A stretch of 64,000 bases of DNA. It comes from Porites lobata. Taxonomy: Eukaryota > Cnidaria > Anthozoa > Scleractinia > Poritidae. The stretch spans positions 1 to 64,000 of the forward strand of contig CALNXK010000375.1 of NCBI GenBank assembly GCA_942486035.1, written 5' to 3'. Both the position numbers and the translations under genes were made by a program. Position 1 is the stretch's first letter, and each line of letters starts with the position of its first letter. The notes beneath the pieces are model-generated. The model was not told the origin of the DNA. It searched no databases and saw only the letters and a program-made list of their open reading frames with translations. Shown piece after piece: positions 49,277-61,360 of this stretch.

Positions 49277-51484
49277 TGATAATGTTTGGTGAGAACCTGT
49301 TAAATTAAGCTTATACCTAGATAAGTATCCATCATCATCAAGGTGAGGGATTCACTGGACTAATTCCTTCCTTGCATATTGGCTTCTAGGAGAACAATGG
49401 CTCAACATTCCTTTGAGTCAAAAAATTATGGAGTTTTCCTGTCTTGTTACTATATTTCTGCAGTGGCTGCATCAGCATTTACTTTGCGCATTCTGCAGCA
49501 CTTGTCTCAAACTGGTACTATTCAGTATGTTTTCCATTATGCTTGTGTTAATGGTTAAAGGACACAGGAACACTAACTTTGACTTCTCAGAGTGATTTTA
49601 CTTGACCTGTGAAACAGAAAATACCAACTAGTGCAAAATAGCTACAAGTAAACAAAAGGCAACTTTTTCGCTTGCTTTGCGAGCATTTCTTGCGAATTGG
49701 TGCTTGACTCACGCAGTCGACTTGCGGCAAGTCTAGCAAAAGAAGACAATGGAATTATTAGTGCGTAATAGCACGTAATAATTATTCTACTACCTATTTC
49801 ACTGGTAAAGTAATATCACTCTAATAATGTTATTTATAATAAATATTATTATATATTTTATTTTATACTTACTATCATAAACCAGAAACTAATAATGATT
49901 GAGAGAATGTTTACTTCTCAACTAGACTGGATCTCAATCTGGTTAAAACAAAAATAATGCATACAGAATCCAACCAAGTCTGTTCAACAAAACTGTTCAA
50001 TAATTTGTAGAGACAAAGTATCTTGATGCTGTGGTAAACATTAAGGGGCCCCAAGCCCCTGCCCCCTCTCCTAGATCTCTGAGAGAGATATTCACTTTTA
50101 TAATGTGGCTTCCAAACTTACTTGAATTAAAAAAAGGTGGCCTGCATAGCAGGTACAAAAAGGGCGGAGGGGAGGAGAAGAAAAGCACATAAGGGAAATG
50201 GAAAAGGGGAGCATTAGCTGCTTTAAGAGTCAGTGTTATTACATTATGCCCATCAATAACCTGATTATTCTGATGGTGTTCCTTTTTCCTCTTTACCCAT
50301 TCCCCCTTATTTTTTCTCTTTGTCCAGATCCCCCACCCCTTTCAACATCTGCCACCCAGGCTATTTCTGTTCTAAGGTAATGAAATAGTTTTGAATGTGG
50401 TTAGAAAATTTTTTCAGTTGACTTTCAGACAATGTTAGGTATTTAATCAAATCAAAAAACCAGACAAAAGAAAGATTCAGAATAGACTATCATCAACAAA
50501 AAAAAGCTGCTTTAATATTATTAATAATTGTGTAACTGGGGATTACAAAGAATTATGCAAATACAGCTCTGCTCTCTGAAATAAATAGAAACAAAGAGCT
50601 TTCTTGTTTAGTAAGAAACTTTTTTTAAAAACTTTGCAATGACTTACCTCACGAAAAAAGCAAAATTATTAACTACATCTTTCATCAACACTCACAGAAG
50701 GTGGGAGTTTTCAACAAGACTTAACTTGATATCATAGAAAGACTAGTAATACAAGTGCAGCAAATGTTGGCCATATGGTTCATTGTACTTGTTCATTCCC
50801 TGTAGTTGAGTTTGAATCAGTTTTGATAATTATATTGATAAAATAGATTTAATATAGAAGAAATAAGACAACCGTTTATTGTTCAATAATGTTTAATTAT
50901 AAACAAAAGCTATTTTACTATTTAAACCACAGGTGTGAAGTATTTTGGGATAAAACGATGCCTTGTAAATAACACAGTTTGTAGTTTGTATTAGTTGTAT
51001 TCGTGTAAACTAAAATAAAAAATTACCTGAAATGTTTAGAAAAAGTGTGATCATTTACCAAATTATTGAAGCTGAGTAGCCTTAAAGGAAAATTTCACAG
51101 GACGAGTAACATTGTTCATGAATTACTTCTTGATGACTGTCTTGAACTGCACAATGTACATGTAATGCCATTTTCTAGCCAGTTAACAACTTTCACATTC
51201 CTTTACCATCACTTTGCAAGAGAATTGGCTACCTGTGATTCCTGTTAACAGAAACTTATAATTTCTAAGTTTCAAAGAACCTCTGTGTTTCCCATACAAA
51301 TTAATTACCACATTGCCAGAGTAATTTTTAGAGATGTTTTGCAGGATCCACCAGTGATTTTCCAGCCAAACTGCATTATCAGTCTTTTGTGCATAATTTC
51401 TTGCACCAATACACTCAAAATGAGTCTCATTTTTGACCATGGTTATTCACCTTCTTTCTGCTGCATAGTAGAGGCTGAATCCTT
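49277..51484. other. Convergent intergenic interval between NEDD1 and PEX26
   Basis: Both genes end into this 2.2-kb AT-rich stretch, so it contains both 3' untranslated regions. Candidate AATAAA signals occur near 49846 and 50579 on the plus strand and near 50873 on the minus strand. Short frames of 60-85 codons show no family resemblance. No clear repeat with ends is seen. Confidence 0.45.
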
Positions 51485-54400
51485 TTACGTCAGATGATAG
51501 GGACTAAACATGGCTCTCCAGGCCTGTTTCACTGCTTTCCAGAAAATAAATATCCCTGAGCCAGAGGTAACACCTGATGATTAACCATCACAAAAATATC
51601 AGTAACATGAAAAAGTGATCATTCAACATAAATGTTTACCTCCATTTCTAGCCAGTCTGCATTTGTGGCACACAGAGCAAGTTATTCATTCAAAACATAC
51701 ATGTAACTATGTAGAATGCTTAAACAGTTCCCTTGGGATGGTGCTGGGAGGTGTAGGGCATATTATTATATTATTAGTAATATTTATTGAAACATGGATC
51801 ACTCCTTCCAGTCTTACTCTGACAAGATATTTCCTTGGCTGATTAATAAGGGACTTCACTCGCCACTAGAGGTCTGCTCCAGCATCTTTCCAGCTTTCTC
51901 AAAGCCAAGTTTTAAGCTAGAAATGTAATACTCTACTCACCCTGATATCCAGTAGCTGTAAGCAGGGCATATATGAAGAACACAAAAATCAGTATTCTGA
52001 GAATTGTGCTGGTTTTCTTGAGACTAAAGGAGATATTCCTGCACAGTCTCTGAAGCTTGTTTAAAACTGACAACATCCTTATAACCACTACACTGTGAAC
52101 AACTAAAGAAATACAACATCATGTGTTAGATCTAATGACACTAAACTTGTACAGGGACAACATATAATAATTCCATTAAACTGGCCAAAGGAAAATGCAA
52201 AAAAAAGGTTTGTAAGAGAAGAAAGGACCATTTCATCCACATTTTAGGTGTCCACATCCGCCTAATAGATGTTTCTGCTGAAAAGGGTTTTATTTACAGT
52301 AAATTGGGGACTTTGACTGCTGTTCACTTAATACAGGGAAGGAATATGTACTTTATTAATTTCATCTCAGTCTTTTACCAGTATTCATGCTATTACCTAT
52401 ACTAATAATATCAACATTACTTTCAGATTTGAAGCCATAATCTGTCAAGTGTTGCAAATTTGTTGGTAGTTACCTTGTTTCCGCATTGTTTTAACGTGTG
52501 TTTTTTCTTCACCCACATCTCTTCCAGCTTCAAGATTAGAACAGCTTTCTACCTAATAAACAATAATTTACACATGCACAGGATTAACCATGCATTCGAC
52601 AGGCACAGGTGACACAGGTGTTATTAATCATGAGAATAAAAAATTGATAGTTCATTATAATTATGGCAATAAGTAACGTAAGAGTGCTCTATCTGTGGTA
52701 TTTGCATGGTTATAAAAAAATTAGTGAATTACATGTATAGCATCCATACTTGCTTCTTTACTATTTCTAACAAAAAGATCTATGACCAGAATACCAAACA
52801 GGTAGTGAGAGAGGACAGTAAAATCACAACTAACTGCTCACTAGTATTTCATGGTAAAAAATGTTTAACTTAAATAGTGTTATAATATTTTACAATTATA
52901 TTGTCATATTTACCTTTCTCTCACTAGCCATTGTTAAACTATCAAGCATGACCTAAAAAAAATTTCTTGGAATTCATCAAAGACATAGAGGAACTGAATC
53001 ATTCCAATGCTTTAAATTAAAAGAACACAGCTGGTGATGTCCAAGAAAAGGCTTATAAAAAAGTTTAAAATGTGTGACAAGCCCAGCCACCATGGTTATT
53101 AGAGTACCGACAGTGCTGATGTGAGACATGCATAAATATTTTCATTCCAACAGAGTTCCACTTTGCACAGCTGGAATTGTTTGATTGTCACAAGTTCATG
53201 TCTGTAACTAGCCAACTGGTTGCCTCCTGCCAGTTGGGTGTTTTTAATCCTGTTATGTTCTATTTACATTATTCTTTTTTTAAATTACCTGAATTGAGCT
53301 GTACAACTGTACAGATATTTTTGTATTATATAAACTGAAAGGTCTTTTCATTTGAAACAAATGTTTGGTAATTTAACATTTTTTGTGTTACAGGACAGTT
53401 GTTATTTCCTTGTGTTTATTACTGTATATATTTAGGGCAATAACAAGGTACATTAAATTTATTTTGCTTCAGTTTTTATACCTGTCTTTGTTCAGGAGTA
53501 AGAGCTCTGTTTGTCTCCAAAAACTGCTGAACTTTTTCATTCAATTTTTGAGGAAGCAAAACATGCTTTATGTAAAATTCTGTTACTTCCAAATAATTTT
53601 GTTGGCTGAAGTTGTCTTCAAAACAGAGCCATTTCTCAGCAACTTCAATGGCCTCTGCATGTTTTGATGCTTTCATGAGAAGACAAATGCTGTTGAACAT
53701 CAAAAGAAACTCACAATTATTACAATTAGTTTTACAGATTTTATATCGTTTTTCATCCTCAGTATTTTTGTAAACAGGTAATTCAAGGAAATGTATCTTC
53801 AAAAAGCAGTGACTTACATTTCTCAGCAGAATATTTTGGGTAAAACATTATGTGGCTTACAAGCTGTTTCTACTTTTGGGTTTTACTAAAACGTGGAGGA
53901 GGGGGAGGTGAAGGGAAAAGGATGCTTCGCTAAGGAGAAGAACTCAAGGATTATTCAAGGAGTGATATAACCACACATGCTCTCACCATAACTTCAGCAC
54001 CTCCGAAGGAAACCTTTCAATATTTCCAAACACCTTCCTTGCAAAGTCAATAGCTGCTTGACTTTGGTTGATTTCTGCATAGGCCTGAATTGCAATAACC
54101 ACAAATGGTATTGTACACTGTTCAGATGAATCCCTATTTCCAAGAGAAAAACAAACTGGAAAATAAAATGTGTGATTGGGTGTCACTAATTGATTTATCT
54201 ATTAGTCTCCCCTCTCACTTTCAAAAAAGCAGGATGGGGTATGTTATACTGCATCATTTCTTAGCACTAAAAGCATCACATTTTAAGTTCTACGTGGACT
54301 CTTTTAATTGTACTAAATATATATGGTCCAGTGCTGAGCTGCTTAATTTTCAACAGTTATATTAACAATTTAAGTTTTCTCTCACTCTGGCTAGATCTCA

Positions 54401-54986
54401 AACAATTTTGGGAAATTCCAGCCATAAAAGCTTGCTAGAATCATCCCTGGAGTATTGCATGCTAGCCTAAACATTCACACCATTAACCTCATGCCACTCT
54501 TCACTATCTGAAAGCCTGGAACAGGCTATCCCATCATCACCTCATTTGATTTGGTGCTTTCTGATTAGGTGTTAACATGCCCATGTGGGACAAATTTGAG
54601 TAAATACAAAACCCTTCACATTGCTAAATACTTTCTTTTTTCGTGTTTGCTGGTGTAATCCCGTTTTCTGTTTGTTTGTTCATGTTTATTTACATGCACA
54701 GAAATTGCATTAGGAACTGTTCTTGTTAACAATAACACTGACTGTCAAATATCTTGACAGCCAAAGAAGTCATATTAAGAGTTGCAAGTTAAATATTTCC
54801 GCTTCTTAAGCAGGATTTTCACCTGACAGAGTTGGTGGAAGGAGCTGATCTGTGATCAATCTTTTGCAAGTCAAGCACCTCAAAACAAATCTGCAGTGCA
54901 TCCTCAAAATTACGGAGAACCAAACAGCGCTTTGCTTTGTAATGTAATTGCGAGATATCGCAACTATCACTTTGTCTTAATTCCAT
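51485..54986 (-). CDS. PEX26: PEX26-like peroxisome assembly protein (tail-anchored)
   Basis: Membrane receptor that holds the PEX1-PEX6 AAA ATPase on peroxisomes for PEX5 recycling. Seven coding exons: 54823-54986, 53987-54133, 53482-53689, 52914-52952, 52474-52552, 51941-52087, 51485-51573; 290 aa (human 305). The helical-repeat N-terminal domain is recognised from LVLRNFEDALQICFEVLDLQ, VVIAIQAYAEINQSQAAIDF, FPSEVLKLCICLLMKASKHA, and NYLEVTEFYIKHVLLPQKL. A single membrane segment is near residues 241-257 (ILRILIFVFFIYALLTA), preceded by basic SLKKTS. The last exon adds about 28 lumenal residues (IFIFWKAVKQAWRAMFSP), matching the short tail after the membrane helix in vertebrate PEX26. The exon at 51941-52087 requires the acceptor at TGTAG, since the one 5 bp upstream leads to a stop. 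First ATG is in ACAATGG. It converges on NEDD1. Confidence 0.85.
53185..53335 (+). mobile_element. SINE-like element, copy 2
   Basis: CTAGCCAACTGGTTGCCTCC, GCCAGTTGGG, TTTTTAATCCTGTTATGTTC resembles the middle of the element at 5650-5890 (TAGCCAGCTGCAGGTTTGCC, CCAGTTGGGATTCTTAAT). The tail is GCTGTACAACTGTACAG plus AT-rich sequence. It lies between the PEX26 exons at 53482-53689 and 52914-52952. Confidence 0.45.
54470..54535. mobile_element. Decayed relative of the MITE at 27030-27240
   Basis: The right end ATCTGAAAGCCTGGAACAGG plus CTA matches the terminus of the element in WASHC4 intron 2 (ATCTGAATGCCTGGAACTGG plus CTA). The left end TGCTAGCCTAAACATTCA is a weak inverted match. Most of the interior is missing. 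Located in PEX26 intron 1. Confidence 0.4.
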
Positions 54987-56062
54987 TGTTCTAAGAACAA
55001 AATCGGCTGGAATATACGAAATAGTTCTGAAATGCGGCGACAAGTATTAAATCCTGCTTTCTGTGATCCGCCATATTGCCAGTTCCAGGCTTCCCCGTCC
55101 TCTTACAAAAAAGAAGGGTGTGGTGGGGGTTAAGGTGGGGGAGGGGGAGAGGCAGTTTAGGTGGAGGTTGTTTCAAACACTTTACGCACCGTTTCTTTCA
55201 CTAAAAAGTAAAACTATTCCCTGTCCAAGCTCGCGCCTAAGGCTTTTCCCTCAGCCTTTGGGAGGAGTCCCTTCCTTTTTCTTTTTTTTTTTTACCTTTC
55301 AGTTCTCCTTAAGAGCAGTGGATGAAAACGACGTGAAAAATAATGATCAGACCCCGATTTATTGACAAATGTGTCTCCGTTTATTAAATCATTCAGTTTA
55401 GAATAAACAGTATTTTTCTTTCTTTCTCTTCGATGGTAAAGAAGGAAATTTTGATTCATATAACCATTAATTGATTGACATGATGGCTTTGGTATAAAAA
55501 TTTTCGATGTTTAAAGAGGATGGAAGTTTATTTCAGTGAAATTCAGCAACGGATTAAAAGTGTAGAAACAGAAAAAGAACATCCATTGAGTACAATCCCT
55601 GCCAAAAACGTTTGAAGACATGAAGAGTAACTATTTATTAAAACGTTGATCCAGTGTTCCAGAGTGACTGATCAAATCCTAAAAGAAGGAAAACAAAACT
55701 GATTAGGGTTGGTAAAAACCGGTATATTTTGAGCTAACTAATCCATTTCTACACAGGAAATGAACTGAAATGTCAACTGAAAAGAAAGGAAATGTTAACG
55801 ACAGCCTCTGATTCTTCCCAGCCAAGCCAGAGCAAAAAGAAGTTCTTTTTCAAGTATTTGAAGCAATTTCTAGTCAACTGTGAAGCATGACAAGTTATTT
55901 TTAATATAAGCATTTTAATGAAGTTTTTAACTTAATATACACATCCAGTGTAGCGTACCTCAACCTCTCGCCCAGTGTCTCTTTGCCTCTCTTGTCCTCG
56001 TTCGACGACAAGGGATGCAAAATAGAAAGACCCCACTGGAAACACAGTTGTAGTTTACCTTA
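54987..56062. other. Intergenic interval between PEX26 and the upstream membrane-protein gene
   Basis: It contains the PEX26 promoter and the 3' region of the next minus-strand gene. A G-rich tract (GGTGGGGGTTAAGGTGGGGG) at 55122-55146 and a T tract at 55279-55292 stand out. Candidate minus-strand AATAAA signals lie near 55377 and 55634. No gene is seen. Confidence 0.45.
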
Positions 56063-59000
56063 TTAGAAGTCAACATCAGCAGTGGTATCATCCACTGACT
56101 TGTCTTCAGTTTTCTCGTTGTCTTTTCTTGCCTCATTGTCTTTCTCATCTCCTGCTTGACTTACAAGCTGGGCAAACTTTGTAGGAGCATGCTCAAACTC
56201 AACACAAGCTTTCACCAGGTCCTCCTCGAAGGTACTGTTGCGGCGAGAGGTAGCTGCGCGCACACTCTGTCAATAAGAAAGCATAAAATTTGTTCAATAA
56301 TCCAAGCAGCGTAAAAAACTGAAAGTAAAATATTACTTGAGATTTACAAAATATTTTACGTCCTTGCAGACAATACTTGGTGTCCCTCAACGTACCGACG
56401 GACCTTGGCTAAAGGTTTAAGAGATTTTTATTCATGATGTTGTAGAAGTTCTCACCGCTCTGGTATGCAAAGCTTCAGAGTTCCGTCTTCGTGTCTCCAT
56501 GCTCGGGGAAATAATTGAGCAAGCGATGGCCAGCTCCTCCTCAACAGTTGTGGCTCCCTGATCCATACTTTGCTTCCTCAGTACCTTACGATTCTCCATG
56601 GATTTTCTCTTGCCAACCTTCATGCGTGCTTCTTTTATTGCATCATCCCGATTGTCCTCCACCTTAATAGATTCCAGCTCCACATCTTCTCGCATTTTTC
56701 CTCGAGTGCAACATCTGTAAGTACATTATGATGACTTTTACAATTTTATCCTGTTTTTTGCTCTATTTGTAATACTGTTGCCCTCGGTTGAACTAGAGGC
56801 AGAACAGCGGAAACAAAGAAGTGGGGTAGCCTGAGAATCAGTCCTTCTTTTCGGAGGAGGGAGGGAGGCTGACGTTTTGTAACTAGTTTTACAATCTATT
56901 AATTACAGCAGGGTGATAGTTCGCTACCAGTTACAGCAAAATTTATGTTATAGTTACTGTACTGGATCGTGGAAGGTGTTCGAAGCAGGTAAAGGGGTGG
57001 GGGGAAGAGGGGTTTTCCAGTCCAAATCGCCTTCCCAACTTTCTCTTTTTCCATTTCCGTTGTGAGGGCCCTCACGTGGGAGTACAAAACTACCGAGATG
57101 ATTTCGTTTAATGATAGGATATCTGTGCAGCATAGCCTTGTCCTTCTTAGCCAGGTAGCCTCCTTGTCTGCTTAGGACGAATGATGATAAAGTCAAACTG
57201 TTCATTCAATTCAAAAATCAACTGGAAAATAATCTACTTTGAGGGTTATAAAATTTTCTTTCCTTCCAAATCTGTTACAAATTTATCAGTATGTTACCTG
57301 TGAAGGAACACAACTGCAATAACCAGAAACACCGCGGCAATAACGACCAGCGACCACAGGATACCAAGCCCACTTGAACTCGACTCAGGTCTCTTTCTTT
57401 GATGATGATGAGCATGCCGAAATCTGTTGAGTCTCTTGTGATGACCGTCATCACGCGACATGGCACGAGAATTCACGAAATCCGTGCTTGCATCATCTCC
57501 ACTGTCATCATCGAACTCATCCTCATCATCCAAATCCTCTTTATTATACTTTTCACTTTCGGCAGCAAACATAGCATCCAAGTCTAGACCAACAAAAATA
57601 GTTATGATGGAACTCTAAAAAATACTCACTGTTTTGGACGTTTTTTGTCAAGATGGAGCCATTTCAGATAGAATTAAAAAAATCACAGAAACTTCAGCTA
57701 TTCTAGGTCTTGAGTTCGTTCGCCCTGTTGAAAAATTGGAAAGGGTTTACATTTCTCTTGGTTATGTAGGAATTGAGAAAGACTGGATTTCAAAAATTTT
57801 GGTTATGTCTTGTTTAATCACGTGACACAGGAACACTTCAAAACGCGTTTATGAAGGTGTCTCCAAAATACACTTCAACTATTTAAATTGTCAAAAGTTT
57901 ACGTCCTTTATTGTAACAGAACAAGCTACAATATGTAAACAGATATGATTCGTTTGATCTCTTGGTACAAGACCCGTGGATACTGCCGTCCAACCCCTCA
58001 CCCTTTTATATAGCATTTTTGACTAAAAAGGTATCTGACAAATGGTGGCCCTTTCATCTCTCTTAACTGCTGCAAATGCACTGTCTTTTAAATATGAATA
58101 AACCACAAAACGACTTCCACGTAGCCATAAAATAAACTGCAGCTGTTAGTCCTTTTGGGCCTTTTTACTGACCGAAATGACGGATTTCCCTACCCTTTCA
58201 TATACTTTAACTAGTGAAACTCCAACCCTTTCATATACCTGAAAAAGGTACCCCTTTCGGGTGGAGCCTCCCAGTATAGGCCACTATAGCACTATAGAGA
58301 GTACTCCCCCCCCCCCCCCCACACACACACACACAAGCTGGGTTACTAGATCAGGGATAAAAACCACAAAAACAACGTTTCTATGTTGACTCACCATCCT
58401 CATCAACCGATGTTTTCTTTCCTTTTTTCAACATTTCAAGTTGAACATTTTTCCAGCCTTTCTTCCCTTCTTTTGTAGCAGATTTCTTTGTGCTCGACGG
58501 AGATCTGTTCACAAAAACTTTCAGTTCTTTTGGTTTGTCAATAATTTCAACATTAACTCTTCCTGTTGACTTTTGTTTTTTGCTCTTTTGAGCATCCGCT
58601 GCAGTCTCCGTATCTTCAAGTTCATCTCCTAAAGGTTCAATTTAAAAAGGAATTTAATTTATGATGAGAAATAACTTGTTCAAGTATCATACAATATTAC
58701 GGGGTATAAGAGTCGCCTTCACAGTGTTAAACGATGATGGACAGGTCAACTTAAGACTTCGTCGACTCTGTGTGGACGATCTAAGGAAGTTTTTTAGCTG
58801 ACTCTCACCCCTCTCACCTATAAGAATAGTTTCCATGAACTATTTTTGTAGCCTTTACTTTTTTATCTTAGAAAATTAATCTGATTTCAACGGACCTCGA
58901 AGGAGGCACAAAAATTATCAAAGTAAGTTTCTTAATGAGCAGCTATATATGGTTCTCTAACCGCGAAAAGTATGGTGGGATAATTCAAAGAGAGATTGAG

Positions 59001-60068
59001 TTTGGCACTGATTTTATCTGAGGAGGAGTGCCGCACATGTTCAGTGTGCGGTACGAAACTAGTTAGTAGTCAGTAGATACAAAGTCGGATCTTACATTGA
59101 TCAGATCACCTGGTTTTATCACGCTCCGGTTCTTCTATTGAGCACTCTGCCGATAGGCGTGCATGCGTATCAACTTGTGTAATTTTGAGTTGAGTATCGA
59201 AAAAATTGTTCAGTGCAAGGCTTGTTTTTTTATTGTTTGATTGTGAATTACAGAGTTGTAGCTAAGCCTTGGTTCAGTTTATTCCCAGTTTCTTAATTTT
59301 TATATAATTTGCACAAATCAAACGTTACTTAGGCTACATATTGACCTGATGAAGATCCCTCTGCAGTCATCTCTTGAACTTCCGCTTTTTTCGTGTCTTG
59401 GAAGGAAAAAGATTCCTCCGAATCTGGTGCATTAATGAGCTCCCCTTTTGAAAAATACTCCTCCTCGTTTTTAATACTCTTTGATCCAAAATCTTGTGGC
59501 GCTGTTAGTGGACATAATTTACAAGAATTGAGCAAGTTTTTAGGTAAACTATAAGGGTTCAGCTTCAGGGTTCAACACTTCAAGCACTGTTCAAGTGCTT
59601 TTATTAATAGACCGTATTTTAAATGTATTTTTACTTTTTAACTAATAATATAAAACATGTAAATATAGGTATGTATTTTTACGCGCAATAAGGACTTACA
59701 AGACTTAAAAAGTGGTACTGCGCTATGGATATAACGTTCTATATCAGTCACTGAGTACGATGCACTCTAAAAATAATGCAATTTTAGGAGGGTCGTAACA
59801 AACATAATATTTTATTCATATTTTTTTCATAAATTCCTCACAATCTATATATGACAAGTATTGACTTTTGACTATTTGTCCGTACAAAGCAAGATGAGCT
59901 ACTGTAATTAATTGTAACGCACTTGCGTTTTTACAACAACTCCGTATTATATTTAATATATAATTTACAATTCTAGGATTGCTTACCTTTTATTGGGCGA
60001 CACTCCGCATTTTGATTCAATGTCAGCATTACAAGCAACAATACTCTGAGTACTAAGGAAGGCTTCAT
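56063..60068 (-). CDS. Type I membrane protein with duplicated basic-Ser/acidic cytoplasmic tail (unrecognised)
   Basis: Six coding exons: 59987-60068, 59346-59501, 58395-58628, 57298-57583, 56456-56714, 56063-56266; 406 aa, phases consistent. I do not recognise the family. A signal peptide is clear (MKPSLVLRVLLLVMLTLNQN, cleavage near AEC|R). The lumenal part has no cysteine-rich domain: an acidic Ser-rich segment, a Lys-rich segment (KKGWKNVQLEMLKKGKK), a strongly acidic stretch (EDLDDEDEFDDDSGDD) and a His/Arg-rich juxtamembrane part (RFRHAHHHQRKR). The membrane helix is about residues 229-251 (GILWSLVVIAAVFLVIAVVF). A CC pair at 254-255 just inside could be palmitoylated. The 155-residue tail has basic-Ser sites KRKS291, RKQS302, RRNS332, RRNS350 and two related modules (TVEEELAIACSI at 309-320, TFEEDLVKACVEF at 351-363). 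Donor GTCAAT after exon 2 is weak but is the one that keeps frame. Intron 3 carries a dispersed repeat. Confidence 0.82.
57960..58300 (+). repeat. Dispersed repeat, longer copy of the 5585-5650 family
   Basis: Iterated phrases CACCCTTTTATATAGCATTT, CCTACCCTTTCATATACTTT, CCAACCCTTTCATATACCTG, and AAAAAGGTACCCCTTTCGGG followed by TGGAGCCTCCCAGTATAGGC. The last part is the inverted match to 5600-5645. It is in intron 3 of the membrane-protein gene. Confidence 0.5.
58306..58335 (+). repeat. C15 tract followed by (CA)n
   Basis: Fifteen cytosines (58306-58320) run directly into seven AC units (58321-58335). Low complexity, prone to length variation and to assembly error. Intronic. Confidence 0.9.
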
Positions 60069-61360
60069 AGTGAAACCTCCCTGTAGCTTTCTACTGCGTA
60101 CACTGAATCTCTGGATGAAATGTAATTATGACGTAATAATCATTAAACTTAATTAATTAAACAATTAAACGCGGTTCTATATTGAGGCACTCGCACAGTT
60201 TTTTTGGATATTAGATGGGCTGTTTTAATCGAATTAAAATTTTGTGGCGACAACCGTAATCTTTTGAGTGCTAGATACCCAAACATAACTGACAGATAAT
60301 GGAGTCAGTTTTCGTGAAAAAATGCTAAAAATAACGCGCACGTGCACAAACAAAGGAATCACCCATTCATCACGTTTTTGGTAGCCAACTGATTCCCAGT
60401 AGCACTTGCGCAGCTTTACTTGTCCCGTCTTGACCGTCTAGCCAAGCGAGCTCAGTTTTGTTCCTCATGTAAACAATTCTTCAACTTTTTATTTTCTGAG
60501 GATATGTATGAAACCTTGGCTCACCAAGGGTACCCTGGTCCCAGAGGTTTTTCTTGAAATTGTTCTTCGCAAAAGAGAGAGCGAGCCGCGAAGCGGTTGC
60601 GATGGAGTTAAATTCCTTTATGTTTCGAGTGTTTATCCTATCTGGGTCGTTTGTATATGTTGAAATGAAAAATCGATTATAACAAAAGGACTGTGTGCAA
60701 TCTATCTTGATATACTTTGTGTGACGAGAAATGTCTGCCGTATTACAGAGGGGGTCTACCAAAAAAATCTGCATCAGAATAGGTATCTCCAGGAGCCTAC
60801 CTCCCACGAAGTTAATTAACACGAACGCAGGTGCTAAGGATCGACGAAGATCATAGCGGACAACCAAATAAATTGTAATTTACGTTTTAAAAAACATCTA
60901 GCAGACGATAACAAACACAACAAGGTAGTAGGTTTGGTTTTCTAAAAGCTACTCGTGCGCCGCGTGCCGTTAATTAATGTTCTCACAGTGGGGTACTTTA
61001 AATGTATCAATGTCCCTTGTCTAAGTTTCATAGGAAGCTATGCCCAAGTTGGTATTTTTTAAAATTATAATTACTTATTTTCTTGTGCCCGTTTTCATCG
61101 TTCTTGAAGTTTCAACCCATCTTTGTGTCGAAATTTCATCTGTCTTCGGAATATCACGCTAACAGGACCTTCTAATTTCGAGCCTCTCTGATTTAATAAC
61201 GTTTTTACTCAAAGTAAAGGTGAATTAGACTGGACTAAATAACAAATCATCATGTTCAAGATCTTACACTGGATACGAACGGATCATACAAATAAAAACT
61301 GTTTGTTTTATACTCTTTTTCTCTGTCTCACAGTTACGCGAAAAGAGTTGCACGCATGAA
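60069..61360. other. Intergenic interval with repeat-like text
   Basis: It contains the promoter of the membrane-protein gene at its left end. The phrases GGGTACCCTGGTCCCAGAGG and GAGAGCGAGCCGCGAAGCGG near 60528-60600 look like repeat-element text rather than gene. A 128-codon minus-strand frame across 60481-60867 has no family resemblance and overlaps that text. The right end is the 3' region of the protease gene. Confidence 0.45.

Noticed and set aside
60481..60867. A 128-codon minus-strand frame
   Set aside because: No recognisable domain; the C-terminal part overlaps repeat-like text (GGGTACCCTGGTCCCAGAGG, GAGCCGCGAAGCGG), and there is no supporting splice context.
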